DNA of 64,000 nucleotides from Corynebacterium lubricantis DSM 45231 (GTDB taxonomy: Bacteria; Actinomycetota; Actinomycetes; Mycobacteriales; Mycobacteriaceae): positions 1 through 64,000 of the forward strand of contig NZ_KB902235.1 in NCBI RefSeq assembly GCF_000379425.1, read 5' to 3'. Position numbers and translations under genes: made by a program. The notes beneath the pieces are model-generated. The model saw only the letters and a list, made by a program, of their open reading frames with translations, did not search any database and had not been told where the DNA came from. Below, piece by piece: positions 9,314 through 18,102 of this stretch (positions are counted from its first letter, which is position 1; the number at the start of each line of letters is the position of its first letter).

Positions 9314-10716
9314 TCCAGGTCGCTCTTGGACACGAGGCGACGAGCCGCCTCGGTGATGGAACCAGACAGCGACGGGTAGACCGACATGGACTCGGCCAGG
9401 TCGCTGACGGTGAGGTTGTTCGTCACAGCAACGGTCAGCGAGAGGATCAGCTCGGATGCAGTTGGTGCCACGATCACGCCGCCGAGCAGCTGGCCGGAAC
9501 CCTTGCGTGCGAACAGCTTCACGAAGCCGTGCTTCAGGGAACGCATCTTTGCGCGAGGATTCGTGCTCAGATCAAGCTTGACAATGTCTGCCTGAACTTC
9601 GCCGTCGAGGATCTCCTGCTCGGTCACGCCAACTGCAGCGATCTCGGGACGGGTAAACACTGCATTGCCCACAGTCTTCAAGCGAATTGGGGTCACGCCT
9701 TCGCCAAGCGCGTGGTAGACGGCAATACGTCCCTGCATCGCGGCGACGGAGGCCAGCGGGTACAAGTCGGAACAGTCACCAGCAGCATAGATACCCGGGA
9801 CGTTCGTACGCGAGACGCGGTCAACCTGGATGTGGCCGGACTTCGACGTGTTCACCTTCACCGAGCTCAAGTTCAGACCCTCGGTGTTCGGGATGGAACC
9901 GATCGACATAATCGCGTGCGAACCATGGATTTCACGGCCGTCGGTGGTGCGCACAATAACACCGTCGCCGGTGTTCGTCACGGTTTCCACGCGTGCGTGC
10001 TTTTCCAGGGAAACGCCACGGCCAGCAAGGACAGTCTCCAGCACGTCGGCGGCATCGGCATCGTCGTGAGGCAGAATGCGGTCACGGGAAGCAACCATGG
10101 TGACCTTGACACCCAGCTCGGCGAATGCGGAGACGAACTCGGCACCGGTAACACCGGAACCCACAACGATGAGGTGTTCTGGCATCTCCATCAAGTCGTA
10201 GACCTGCTGCCAGGTCAAGATGCGCTTGTCGTCGGGCTTTGCGCCGTCGAGTTCGCGTGGGGAAGCACCAGTGGCAACCAGCACCATGTCCGCCTCCATG
10301 ATGTATGCATCGCCTTCGTGCGGCATTACTTCAACGGAGTGGGTGGTGTGCGCCGACTGGTTCGCAGCGAAACGCGCACGACCAGTGATGACCTCCACAC
10401 CAAGGTGGTTCAGCTGCTCGCGGATATCGCGGGACTGCTCGGAAGCCAGCGCGATCACGCGGTTGTTCAATGCTTGCAGAGAGAGGTCTGCGTGTCCGAG
10501 ACCATGGTTGAGTCCCATGTCTTCGGCACGGCGCAAGTCGGTCTTGATATTTGCGCCGGAGATAAAGCTCTTGGAAGGCACTACGTCCTTGAGGACTCCA
10601 GAGCCACCGATGCCCTGTTCCTCGATCAGCGTGACGTCACCCTCAAATTTTGTTGCAGAAAGAGCGGCCTCATAACCAGCGGGTCCGCCGCCGATAATCA
10701 CGATCTTTTTAGGCAC
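9310..10716 (-). CDS. lpdA: LpdA-like NAD(P)H-quinone oxidoreductase (flavoprotein disulfide reductase family)
   Basis: The protein has the pyridine nucleotide-disulfide reductase architecture: an FAD-binding GGGPAGYEAA near residue 10, an NAD(P)-binding VVGSGVTGAEF in the middle, a second FAD motif YAAGDCSDLYPLAS and a C-terminal dimerisation domain. The redox-active cysteine pair of true lipoamide dehydrogenases is absent: GGTCLNxGCIPSK is replaced by GGSGVLKDVVPSK. This argues against disulfide reduction and for a quinone reductase role, as described for mycobacterial LpdA. It starts with GTG behind AAGGAGATACCTCT and ends 4 bp into convergent prpR. Confidence 0.85.
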   Translation of the reverse strand: MPKKIVIIGGGPAGYEAALSATKFEGDVTLIEEQGIGGSGVLKDVVPSKSFISGANIKTDLRRAEDMGLNHGLGHADLSLQALNNRVIALASEQSRDIREQLNHLGVEVITGRARFAANQSAHTTHSVEVMPHEGDAYIMEADMVLVATGASPRELDGAKPDDKRILTWQQVYDLMEMPEHLIVVGSGVTGAEFVSAFAELGVKVTMVASRDRILPHDDADAADVLETVLAGRGVSLEKHARVETVTNTGDGVIVRTTDGREIHGSHAIMSIGSIPNTEGLNLSSVKVNTSKSGHIQVDRVSRTNVPGIYAAGDCSDLYPLASVAAMQGRIAVYHALGEGVTPIRLKTVGNAVFTRPEIAAVGVTEQEILDGEVQADIVKLDLSTNPRAKMRSLKHGFVKLFARKGSGQLLGGVIVAPTASELILSLTVAVTNNLTVSDLAESMSVYPSLSGSITEAARRLVSKSDLD

Positions 10717-10775
10717 AGAGGTATCTCCTTTATTGTCGTTAAATTCCGTGCCTAGTGTAGCGATATTTTTCTAAA

Positions 10776-11984
10776 CTAGTGAAGTAAGCCTCCGCCGAAA
10801 TCCCCAGGCTCTGACTGTTTTGCGACAAAACGTTCGACTACCGAACCGAATAAACGGATCCCGACACCAATCGAGCGCTCGTCGACAAGCAAATTTCCTT
10901 GGTGCAAATCCTGTTGTTCACCCTCGCCCGACCAACAACCCAACCGGGCCATCGAGCCCGGAACGTGCTCGAGATACCACGAAAAATCTTCGCCGCCCGA
11001 GGACTGTGGCGCATTGACAACGCCTTGCGGATCTACTGCCCTTCCGGCTTCGGCGAGAAGTGCGGTGGCGACATCGTCGTTAAGCACGGGAGGCACTCCG
11101 CGCAGGTAGTCGAGTTCAAACGTGCAGCCTGTGGGCGCGATGATCGAATCGATCAGGTTGTAGACGAGCGGCTCCAATTCGCGCCACGTGGCAATGTCGG
11201 CGGTGCGCAGCGTGCCCCGGATACGACCGGACTGTGGGATTGCGTTCGGGGCGAAGCCCGCCTCGACTTGACCGAAGACGAGCACGGTGCCGGTGCGCGG
11301 ATCGACCCGGCGCGAGAGCAGCGCGGGGAGCTGAGTGATCACGGAGCCCAGTGCGTAGACTACGTCGCTTGTCAGGTGCGGACGTGAGGTGTGCCCACCG
11401 GCGCCCTGCACCTTGAGAGTAATCACATCGGTGGCGGAAGTGATCGCACCGGTGCGCACACCGACCTTTCCCACCTTCAATTTCGGCTCAGCGTGAAGGG
11501 CGAAAATGGACCCGACACCATGCAGTCCGCCGTGGGCGATGACATCGGAGGCTCCCCCGGTCATGATCTCCTCGGCCGGTTGGAAAATGACGCGCACGCC
11601 GTGCGGCAAATCGATCGTGGACAGCACACACGCCAAGGCGAGAGCCACAGTGGTGTGCACGTCATGCCCGCAGGAGTGCGAAACACCGGGGTGGGTGGAA
11701 GCGAACTCGAGGCCGGTGATCTCGTGGATCGGCAGCGCATCAATGTCGGCGCGGAACGCAAGGCGGTTGTCACCTGCGGGGCCGATATCAACGTAGAGGC
11801 CCGTACCTGGGAAGCGCACCGGGCTGAGGCCGTGTTCCATGAGGACTGCCTCGAGGAAATCGGTGGTTTCAAACTCTTTGTTGGACAGCTCTGGGTGGGA
11901 GTGCAGGTGGCGACGCCAGCCAATAACTTGATCACCATGTTCAAGCAACCAATTGTCCACTTCGGCTGCGATACCCACTTGCAC
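10776..11984 (-). CDS. M20 family metallopeptidase / N-acyl-amino-acid amidohydrolase
   Basis: The 402-residue protein is an M20D-type amidohydrolase (AmiA, AbgB, hippurate hydrolase group). Signatures include RRHLHSHPELSNKE near residue 25, the metal-binding SCGHDVHTT, QPAEE and a C-terminal GGEDFSWY. Such enzymes remove acyl groups from amino acids or small peptides in the cytosol; the exact substrate cannot be told from sequence. The GTG start is preceded by AGGAGAGT. It is transcribed in the same direction as upp, the XRE regulator and lpdA. Confidence 0.85.
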   Translation of the reverse strand: MQVGIAAEVDNWLLEHGDQVIGWRRHLHSHPELSNKEFETTDFLEAVLMEHGLSPVRFPGTGLYVDIGPAGDNRLAFRADIDALPIHEITGLEFASTHPGVSHSCGHDVHTTVALALACVLSTIDLPHGVRVIFQPAEEIMTGGASDVIAHGGLHGVGSIFALHAEPKLKVGKVGVRTGAITSATDVITLKVQGAGGHTSRPHLTSDVVYALGSVITQLPALLSRRVDPRTGTVLVFGQVEAGFAPNAIPQSGRIRGTLRTADIATWRELEPLVYNLIDSIIAPTGCTFELDYLRGVPPVLNDDVATALLAEAGRAVDPQGVVNAPQSSGGEDFSWYLEHVPGSMARLGCWSGEGEQQDLHQGNLLVDERSIGVGIRLFGSVVERFVAKQSEPGDFGGGLLH

Positions 11985-12072
11985 ACTCTCCTACCGCGTT
12001 GATCAATAAAGCCTCTTGGATAGGAAGTCTACAACTAGACCAAGCGGTATGGTTAACCGCTCTGCCAATTGC

Positions 12073-12594
12073 TTAACTTTCTTGGGGGAAAAGCCGGAAG
12101 CGTGGCGCCTGCCCGCGTCGGCCTTCGGCGATGAATTCGTCGTGATAGCGTGCCGTATCTTCCCGTGTGCGGGGCCACTGTAGATTCATGTTCGGCAATG
12201 ATTGCGGGCCCGACTCGGAGGTACCCGCGTTGTCGGGGCAGACTTCCTCGACCATTTGCGCTACTCCTGGCAACAGCACCGCGGGCGGAACCGCCAGCCC
12301 TGCGGCCAGCTTATACATGGTGGACAGCGTGGGATCCGCGCTTTTGTCACTGTTGTAGTGATTGCGTTCCAGCATGGAGATCAGTGAACGCGACACTCCT
12401 GACAGTTCCGCCAGCCTGCTTTGCGAAAGTCCCCGCATGATCCGCAGGCGGCGGATCCGACTGGATAAATTGAACCCGTAGCTCGCCCAGTGTGGAATGA
12501 CTTGATTATGAGCCCTACTCGACATGACGCCCCCGTCTCGCCAATCTACAAAAGCTTTATCTTTCAAATTCATCGTTAATAATATTTTCCTCAC
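12073..12594 (-). CDS. XRE-family transcriptional regulator
   Basis: A helix-turn-helix of the Xre/Cro type is clear in the middle of the protein: RIRRLRIMRGLSQSRLAELS followed by GVSRSLISMLERN. The rest has no recognised effector domain. Three starts are possible: GTG at 12594, an ATG coding MNLKDK, or the ATG of MSSRAHN, which has a GGGGG stretch just upstream; the last two give shorter proteins. The gene lies between upp and the amidohydrolase on the same strand, so local control of the amidohydrolase is plausible but not shown. Confidence 0.75.
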   Translation of the reverse strand: MRKILLTMNLKDKAFVDWRDGGVMSSRAHNQVIPHWASYGFNLSSRIRRLRIMRGLSQSRLAELSGVSRSLISMLERNHYNSDKSADPTLSTMYKLAAGLAVPPAVLLPGVAQMVEEVCPDNAGTSESGPQSLPNMNLQWPRTREDTARYHDEFIAEGRRGQAPRFRLFPQES

Positions 12595-12664
12595 GAGAGT
12601 ATCTCACGAGGCGAAAAACCTCAGCGCTGGGGAAACAGGAGGGACCGGCGGGGCAAACGGGGAA

Positions 12665-13300
12665 TTAGAGATGGATGTTACGCGGGCCGTAAAGACGGTC
12701 ACCCGCGTCGCCAAGTCCCGGCACGATGTAGGCATCCTCGTTCAACTCGGGATCGATCGCGGCAGTGACCAGGCGAATCGGGAAATTCGATTCCGCGAGC
12801 CTATCCACACCCGGCTGCGCGGAGACCATGCACACCACGGTGATGTCATCGGCGCCGCGTTCCACGAGTAGCTTGAGCGAGTGAATCAGCGACCCGCCGG
12901 TGGCCAGCATCGGATCAACAAGGAATACCGGCTGGCCCTTGAGGTCGTCGGGAAGCGCCTCCAAGTATGGGACCGGCTCGTGCGTTTCTTCGTCACGAGC
13001 CATTCCGATGAAGCCTACCTGTGCGTCCGGAATCATCGACAGCGCCGGGTCAATCATGCCCAGGCCAGCACGAATGATGGGAACGATGATCGGTGGGTTC
13101 TTCAGCCGCACGCCATCGGCCACCGCCACGGGAGTTTCGCAGTCAAAGTGCTCGGTCTCGAGTTCGCGTGACGCTTCGTAGATCAACATGGCGCCCAGAT
13201 CGGAGAGCGCTGCGCGGAATCCCGCGTTATCCGTGCGCTTGTCGCGCATGATGGTCAGCCGCGAGGCGGCCAGGGGGTGATCAACCACAGTAATGTCCAT
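12665..13300 (-). CDS. upp: Uracil phosphoribosyltransferase
   Basis: Upp converts uracil and PRPP to UMP in pyrimidine salvage. The 211-residue product has the usual family length, with the N-terminal [16 protein letters not shown] segment and the PRPP-binding [12 protein letters not shown] motif near residue 127. The C-terminal uracil-binding part contains [15 protein letters not shown]. Start and length agree with homologues. Upstream genes run divergently from it. Confidence 0.97.
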   Translation of the reverse strand: MDITVVDHPLAASRLTIMRDKRTDNAGFRAALSDLGAMLIYEASRELETEHFDCETPVAVADGVRLKNPPIIVPIIRAGLGMIDPALSMIPDAQVGFIGMARDEETHEPVPYLEALPDDLKGQPVFLVDPMLATGGSLIHSLKLLVERGADDITVVCMVSAQPGVDRLAESNFPIRLVTAAIDPELNEDAYIVPGLGDAGDRLYGPRNIHL

Positions 13301-13369
13301 GTCCTACATGCTAGAAGCAATTTGGCGACGAGAGGGAACCGAACCCTGAAAAATTGCGTCTAAGAGGGT

Positions 13370-13681
13370 ATGAACACTTCCACAAACCCTGCACGTACCT
13401 CTGCGATCAATCTTGACCCCGCCCAATCTGCCGTGCTCATCGATTCCCTGCGCCTTGATGCCGCCGGCTTGCCCAGTGCGCCAGAGATTGCGTTGCCCGG
13501 CATTGGCCCGCTCGCCCGTATCAGCCATGCACTGACTCTCGCCTGGCAGCATTACAACGCCCAGTCCGCGCAGGTCCACGATCGCACGCACTTTCACGCC
13601 GATGAGATGACTACCTTGACCCACCAGGCCATGGCCTGCGACGACACGCTTGGCCAGCAGTTGCAGGGATTGGCACCATGA
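13370..13681 (+). CDS. Small helical protein coupled to an NlpC/P60 gene
   Basis: This 103-residue protein has no signal peptide or membrane segment and is not assignable to a family by eye. Residues 15-30 are apolar and proline-poor; residues 55-100 look like an amphipathic helical hairpin (LAWQHYNAQSAQVHDRTHF, then DEMTTLTHQAMACDDTLGQ). Size and helix content recall EspC/ESX-type secreted partners, but there is no WxG motif, so this is only a suggestion. Its TGA overlaps the ATG of the NlpC/P60 gene (ATGA), indicating coupled translation. Confidence 0.7.
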   Translation: MNTSTNPARTSAINLDPAQSAVLIDSLRLDAAGLPSAPEIALPGIGPLARISHALTLAWQHYNAQSAQVHDRTHFHADEMTTLTHQAMACDDTLGQQLQGLAP

Positions 13682-14634
13682 TCGACCTTGTCTCCCCGAT
13701 TACTGCCATCGCCGAGAAAATCCCTTCGCCCTTACCCGCCTCAACATTGGGCACCCTGCCCGGCTTCGACGCGGCGCTGCCCTTGGCCGACATCGTCGGC
13801 GGCGACCCGAGCTTGTTGTTCCGCCACGTCGAGCAGCTCGAGCACACGGGCACGCTTATCGACGATGTCGTGTCCTCTTCGACCGGCCCCATCCTGTCCG
13901 CGGGTGCCGATCTCTTCTCGATCGCGCAGGACTTCCTCACCTATGCCGTTACCCGCGCCGCGGCACTCGGCAATCCGCTAACGGCCCCGGCAGCCGCGAT
14001 CGATGTTTCCGCCGAAGCCCTGCGCAGCGTGGCTGAGGCGGAACAGCGCCTCTTAGTACTCGAGCAGGAGTTGGCGCCTTTTGCCGCCCAGTTGGAATCA
14101 CTCGTGGCGGATTCAGAGCCCATGGCCACACCGGTAAGTTCCGCCCCAGTAGACAGTCCGGTCTTTCAGGCAGCCTCGATGTCGGCACCGGCCTCCGTGC
14201 CCGCCCTACCCGCAGCCGAACCGGGCGAAGCTGCGCCGCACGACAGCGTTGTCACTGCCCCACCTAACTCCGAGGAAAGCTCCGGGGCCAATCCCGCGGG
14301 CCAGGCAGCCGTTGCCGCCGCCAAAAGCCAACTGGGCACACCATATGTCTGGGGTGGTTCCCAGCCCGGTGGCTTCGATTGTTCCGGTTTAACATCCTGG
14401 GCGTATGGCCAAGCCGGAGTGGAAATCCCGCGCACGGCAGAGAACCAGGCGGTGGGCAGGCAAGTCAGCTTTGATGAATTGCAGGCCGGTGACCTTGCGG
14501 TCTGGGACGGGCATGTGGCCATGTACGCCGAGGACGGGATGATGATTGAGGCGGGTGATCCTGTGCAGATGAACCCGGTGCGGACGGAAAATATTGGGAT
14601 GGGCTTTCAGGGCTTCTGGCGACCAACGGGCTAA
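13678..14634 (+). CDS. NlpC/P60 family peptidoglycan endopeptidase-like protein
   Basis: The C-terminal 110 residues form an NlpC/P60 domain (LGTPYVWGGSQPGGFDCSGL). The expected catalytic residues are Cys235, His279 (DGHVAMY) and Glu291 (MMIEAGD), the Cys-His-Glu arrangement known from mycobacterial RipA. The N-terminal 140 residues are predicted helical, and residues 145-205 form a Pro/Ala/Ser-rich linker. No classical signal peptide or transmembrane segment is visible at the N-terminus, which is unusual for a cell-wall hydrolase. Its ATG overlaps the stop of the preceding small ORF by 4 bp. Confidence 0.85.
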   Translation: MIDLVSPITAIAEKIPSPLPASTLGTLPGFDAALPLADIVGGDPSLLFRHVEQLEHTGTLIDDVVSSSTGPILSAGADLFSIAQDFLTYAVTRAAALGNPLTAPAAAIDVSAEALRSVAEAEQRLLVLEQELAPFAAQLESLVADSEPMATPVSSAPVDSPVFQAASMSAPASVPALPAAEPGEAAPHDSVVTAPPNSEESSGANPAGQAAVAAAKSQLGTPYVWGGSQPGGFDCSGLTSWAYGQAGVEIPRTAENQAVGRQVSFDELQAGDLAVWDGHVAMYAEDGMMIEAGDPVQMNPVRTENIGMGFQGFWRPTG

Positions 14635-14655
14635 CGTTTAGTAGAGTCGGTGTCT

Positions 14656-15894
14656 ATGAGCACGCGCGCGATTCTCCCTGTCAAACTCTCGTTGACCGAC
14701 GGTGATTTCTACACCTTGTGGGCACCCACGTGGAAAGAGGGTGGCTCCGAGTGGCAGGCCTTCTACGGCGATGACACAAAGGTGCTTGCGTTTAACTCCC
14801 CAGAGGAATTGCTTGTCCACCTTGAGAGCAACACCAGGCACGATCTTGCGTCGCATCCAGAGTGGGCAGATTTCACCGCCAAAGGCGCTGATCGAGTCGT
14901 CCCGTCCGACAAGCAGTACTACGACATCGTTGGTGCACCGGCATTGCTCGCGGGTCGCCCAAGCCACGAAAACGTGTCTACCCTGGCGCGCATTTTTAAG
15001 CTCACCTCCTCCCTGGCCGAGGTGGGCGGGGCCGAAGATGCCGTGATCTTCTTTGCTTCGCACTCGATTTTGGGCAACGTAACCCGTGGCTCTGACCACT
15101 ACAACGGCGATCAAGGTGCCGGCGAGTGGTCCGCTGTCGGCCGTGTCGTGCTGGGCAATTGGGAAAAGGTCGTCAAGTCGCTCGACGAGGTGGTGCGCGT
15201 CGTCGATACTTCTGACCTCGACGAGGCTGCCATCTCCGCGGCGTCCGCTCGAATCTCTCAGGCTGGCAATGACCGCGAAGAGGCCCGAAAGGCAGCCGAG
15301 GCCGAGCGCGAAGCCGAACGTGCCGCGGCAGATCCCTATGACACCTCGGCCTGGGCCGCCGCGGGCATCGACCCTGTCAAGATCACGGCGCAGGGCACGT
15401 CCGTGTACACGCTGCGCACCTACCTGGAAGGTCAGCCCGTATTTTTGGGCCGCTTCGGCGAGATTTTCACCTTCCCGACCAGCAAACAGCTCCTGCGCTG
15501 GATGTTGGACAACAACGAACACGACCTAGCGAATGTGTCTACGTGGGAGGACTTGGTCAGCGCGGCGCACGCAGGTGAGCTGGAATTTAGCGTGCACAAG
15601 GATAATTCCTACTCACTCAATGGCATCGCTGAAGACATTGAAAAAGGCCCAGATGCCGTGGATACACAGCAGCTGGGCAAGGCCTACGAGCTCATGGCTG
15701 ACGCCGCCGACTGGGCGCAGGATGATTCCTTGAATTCATTCTTGCTGGCCAACCCACGGATGCAGGAATACTTGGGGTACATGCTCGGCTCGAATGAACA
15801 AGCCGGTTATGTTCCTTCCGCACCGTTCACCGACAAGGTGGACGGCTGGAAGGAAATGGAGAACATGCTGATCAAGCGGTTCTCCAAGTTTTAG
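14656..15894 (+). CDS. Conserved corynebacterial protein with internally duplicated domain, unknown function
   Basis: The protein (412 residues from the ATG at 14656; an in-frame GTG sits two codons earlier at 14650) is not recognisable as a known enzyme. It consists of two copies of one domain of about 105 residues, at roughly 20-125 and 252-356 counting from the GTG. Both contain an NxxHDLA motif: NTRHDLASHPEWADF at 61-75 and NNEHDLANVSTWEDL at 288-302. They are joined by a charged Ala/Glu/Arg-rich helix (about 203-228), possibly a coiled coil. No signal peptide or membrane segment is seen, so it is probably cytosolic. Confidence 0.75.
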   Translation: MSTRAILPVKLSLTDGDFYTLWAPTWKEGGSEWQAFYGDDTKVLAFNSPEELLVHLESNTRHDLASHPEWADFTAKGADRVVPSDKQYYDIVGAPALLAGRPSHENVSTLARIFKLTSSLAEVGGAEDAVIFFASHSILGNVTRGSDHYNGDQGAGEWSAVGRVVLGNWEKVVKSLDEVVRVVDTSDLDEAAISAASARISQAGNDREEARKAAEAEREAERAAADPYDTSAWAAAGIDPVKITAQGTSVYTLRTYLEGQPVFLGRFGEIFTFPTSKQLLRWMLDNNEHDLANVSTWEDLVSAAHAGELEFSVHKDNSYSLNGIAEDIEKGPDAVDTQQLGKAYELMADAADWAQDDSLNSFLLANPRMQEYLGYMLGSNEQAGYVPSAPFTDKVDGWKEMENMLIKRFSKF

Positions 15895-15935
15895 AGTGAC
15901 GTCCCAGATCTAGGCTACGGACTTGGGCTTCAGTC

Positions 15936-16652
15936 CTACATAACGGTGGTTCCGAACAACCAACCCACAGCCCAGGTCAGCACCAAGGCAAGCGCTCCGC
16001 CGATCACTAGGCGCACGGCCGCCTTGCCTTGGTTCGCGCCACCCAATCGTGCAGAAATCACGCCGGTAATCGCCAACGCCACGAGGGTGACGAAGAAGAC
16101 GAACGGAACGCGCCACGTATCCGATGGGAAAAGGATCGCCAGCATCGGCAGCATGGCGCCAAGGAAGAACGCAATAAACGAGGACACGGCAGCCGACCAG
16201 GGGCTCACAATGTCAGATTGGTCGATGCCGTAGTGCATTTCCAGGTGCGTGGCTAGTGGGTTATGAGCGGTGGCTTCCCGTGCCACTTGCTCCGCGGTTT
16301 CCCGCGAGATCCCCTTCTTCTCGTACTCTTGGACCAGCACCTCGAATTCGCCGTCTGGGTCTTCGGAGTGGAGGCGCTTTTCTTTCTCAATAATCGCGTT
16401 TTCCGCATCGCGTTGCGACGACACCGAGACATACTCGCCCAATGCCATAGAGATTGCACCGCCCACAACCGCGGCGATGCCTGCAGTGGCGATGGCTCGG
16501 ATATCGGAACTTGCACCGGCCACACCGACGATGACTGCAGCCGTAGAGACGATGCCATCGTTGGCACCAAGGACGCCTGCACGTAGTTTGTTTAGTCTTT
16601 CATTCAAGCCGCCGGTTACTTCCGACGGAGTCTGCGCTGTTAGCTCACTCAT
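15936..16652 (-). CDS. VIT family (CCC1-like) membrane protein
   Basis: The protein resembles vacuolar iron transporter/CCC1 proteins, which move Fe2+ or Mn2+ across membranes. The first helix region has NDGIVSTAAVIVGVAGA, typical of the family, and the second has the conserved GGAISMALGEYVSVSSQRD. Five hydrophobic segments are visible, three in the C-terminal third. A charged cytosolic loop with Glu-rich stretches (EFEVLVQEYEKKG) lies between helices 2 and 3, as in other VIT proteins. I chose the ATG at 16652 (MSELTAQT) over an in-frame start at 16688 because the extra residues look non-conserved. Substrate is inferred. Confidence 0.85.
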   Translation of the reverse strand: MSELTAQTPSEVTGGLNERLNKLRAGVLGANDGIVSTAAVIVGVAGASSDIRAIATAGIAAVVGGAISMALGEYVSVSSQRDAENAIIEKEKRLHSEDPDGEFEVLVQEYEKKGISRETAEQVAREATAHNPLATHLEMHYGIDQSDIVSPWSAAVSSFIAFFLGAMLPMLAILFPSDTWRVPFVFFVTLVALAITGVISARLGGANQGKAAVRLVIGGALALVLTWAVGWLFGTTVM

Positions 16653-16821
16653 ATCTATAGTTTTAACCCATTGCGCAGGTTTCAACAACGAAGGTAACCC
16701 TATCCAAACTGCAGGTCACAGCCTATTTTTGGTAAGGCTCCCCTACCATCTGCCGTCTTTGGTATTTCTATTGCGAGCCGTTCGACGCTCAATGACCGAA
16801 AAGGTCTACAATAACGATTCG

Positions 16822-18102
16822 ATGAAGACTGTTTCTTACTTCGCGGCTACCCTCGCGTGCGCCACTGTCCTTGCCGTCACTCCCGTGGCGAACGCGCAAG
16901 AAGATGCAACTCCGCAGCCTCCCGAGGAGTCGGTGACCTCCATTCCGACTCGTGAAACCGCGCCGGATACTAATCGATGCCCGAACAAGACCTCACCTCC
17001 TCAGGCGAAAACTACGTCTGAGGCACCCGTCGATGGTGTCACTCCGACACCGATCGCGCCGGTCTATGACGGACCCTGTGGGGTGATTGCGGCTGAGGGT
17101 TATCAGGTGCCCGACAGTGTGTTGGCTTCCAGTTGGCTTGTGGCCGACATCGATACCGGTGAGGTCATTGCGATGAAGGATCCGCATGGCAGGTACCGCC
17201 CTGCTTCGATCATCAAGGTGCTGCTTGCGCTGACCGTGATCGATGAGTTGACCATGGATCGCAAGGTGATTGTCTCCCATGAATCCGCTTCCCAGGACGG
17301 GTCCGCGGTGGGCATCGGCGAAGGTGGGGAGTACACCGTGGAGCAGCTTCTTTACGGGCTGCTGCTGGCCTCGGGAAACGATACTGCCCACGCTCTCGCG
17401 CAGGAACTTGGCGGTGATGCAGCGACGTTAGAGAAGGTCAATAGCCTCGCCCGCGAGCTCGGCGCAGAGGAAACTCGCGCGGCAACATACTCAGGTTTGG
17501 ATGCTCCGGGAATGCAAACCACCGCCTGGGACCTGGCGAAAATCTACCAGGTAGCCTATGAAAACCCGACGTTCGTGAAGATCACCAACACCGAGCATTA
17601 CGATTTTCCTGGTTACGGCGACCTCGAGGGGTACCAGTTGTGGAATGATAACCAGCTCTTCATGAACGACCCTAACGGTATCGGCGGAAAAACGGGTTTT
17701 ACCGACGACGCGAACCATACGTTCGTCGGTGCCCTAGACCGCAATGGTCGCCGCATCATGGCGATCGTTTTAGATACCACGGTAGATAAGGCCCGTCCGT
17801 GGGAACAGGCACAGTCGCTTATCGACGAGGCGTACAACTTTACAAGCACCGATCAGGTGGCTTCACTCAACGAGGAGGCCGCACCCGTTAAGCAGGATGC
17901 TGACAATATCCAACAAACCCCCGCCCCCGAGGTCCCCTCCGAGGCGGCAAGCAGCACCTTTGACTCGGATTTCTCCACCAAAGTGGGAATAGGCGCCATC
18001 GCCGTCGTGGCCTTGGCTGCTATCGCGCTCGCAGCCTTGGCTCTGCGTTCTAGGCGGGCGTCTACTTCCTCCGGAGCAAGGCCAAAGCACCGGCGCCGAT
18101 AG
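16822..18102 (+). CDS. D-alanyl-D-alanine carboxypeptidase (peptidase S11)
   Basis: This is a low-molecular-weight penicillin-binding protein that trims the terminal D-Ala from peptidoglycan stem peptides outside the membrane. From the ATG at 16822 it starts with a signal peptide cleaved near VANAQED (residue 25). A Thr/Pro-rich spacer follows, then the S11 domain with SIIK (Ser129, Lys132), SGN (184-186) and KTG (290-292). A C-terminal hydrophobic helix followed by RSRRAS would anchor it. The frame is open far upstream, but only this start gives an export signal. The last 41 bp overlap the convergent yihY-like gene. Confidence 0.92.
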   Translation: MKTVSYFAATLACATVLAVTPVANAQEDATPQPPEESVTSIPTRETAPDTNRCPNKTSPPQAKTTSEAPVDGVTPTPIAPVYDGPCGVIAAEGYQVPDSVLASSWLVADIDTGEVIAMKDPHGRYRPASIIKVLLALTVIDELTMDRKVIVSHESASQDGSAVGIGEGGEYTVEQLLYGLLLASGNDTAHALAQELGGDAATLEKVNSLARELGAEETRAATYSGLDAPGMQTTAWDLAKIYQVAYENPTFVKITNTEHYDFPGYGDLEGYQLWNDNQLFMNDPNGIGGKTGFTDDANHTFVGALDRNGRRIMAIVLDTTVDKARPWEQAQSLIDEAYNFTSTDQVASLNEEAAPVKQDADNIQQTPAPEVPSEAASSTFDSDFSTKVGIGAIAVVALAAIALAALALRSRRASTSSGARPKHRRR

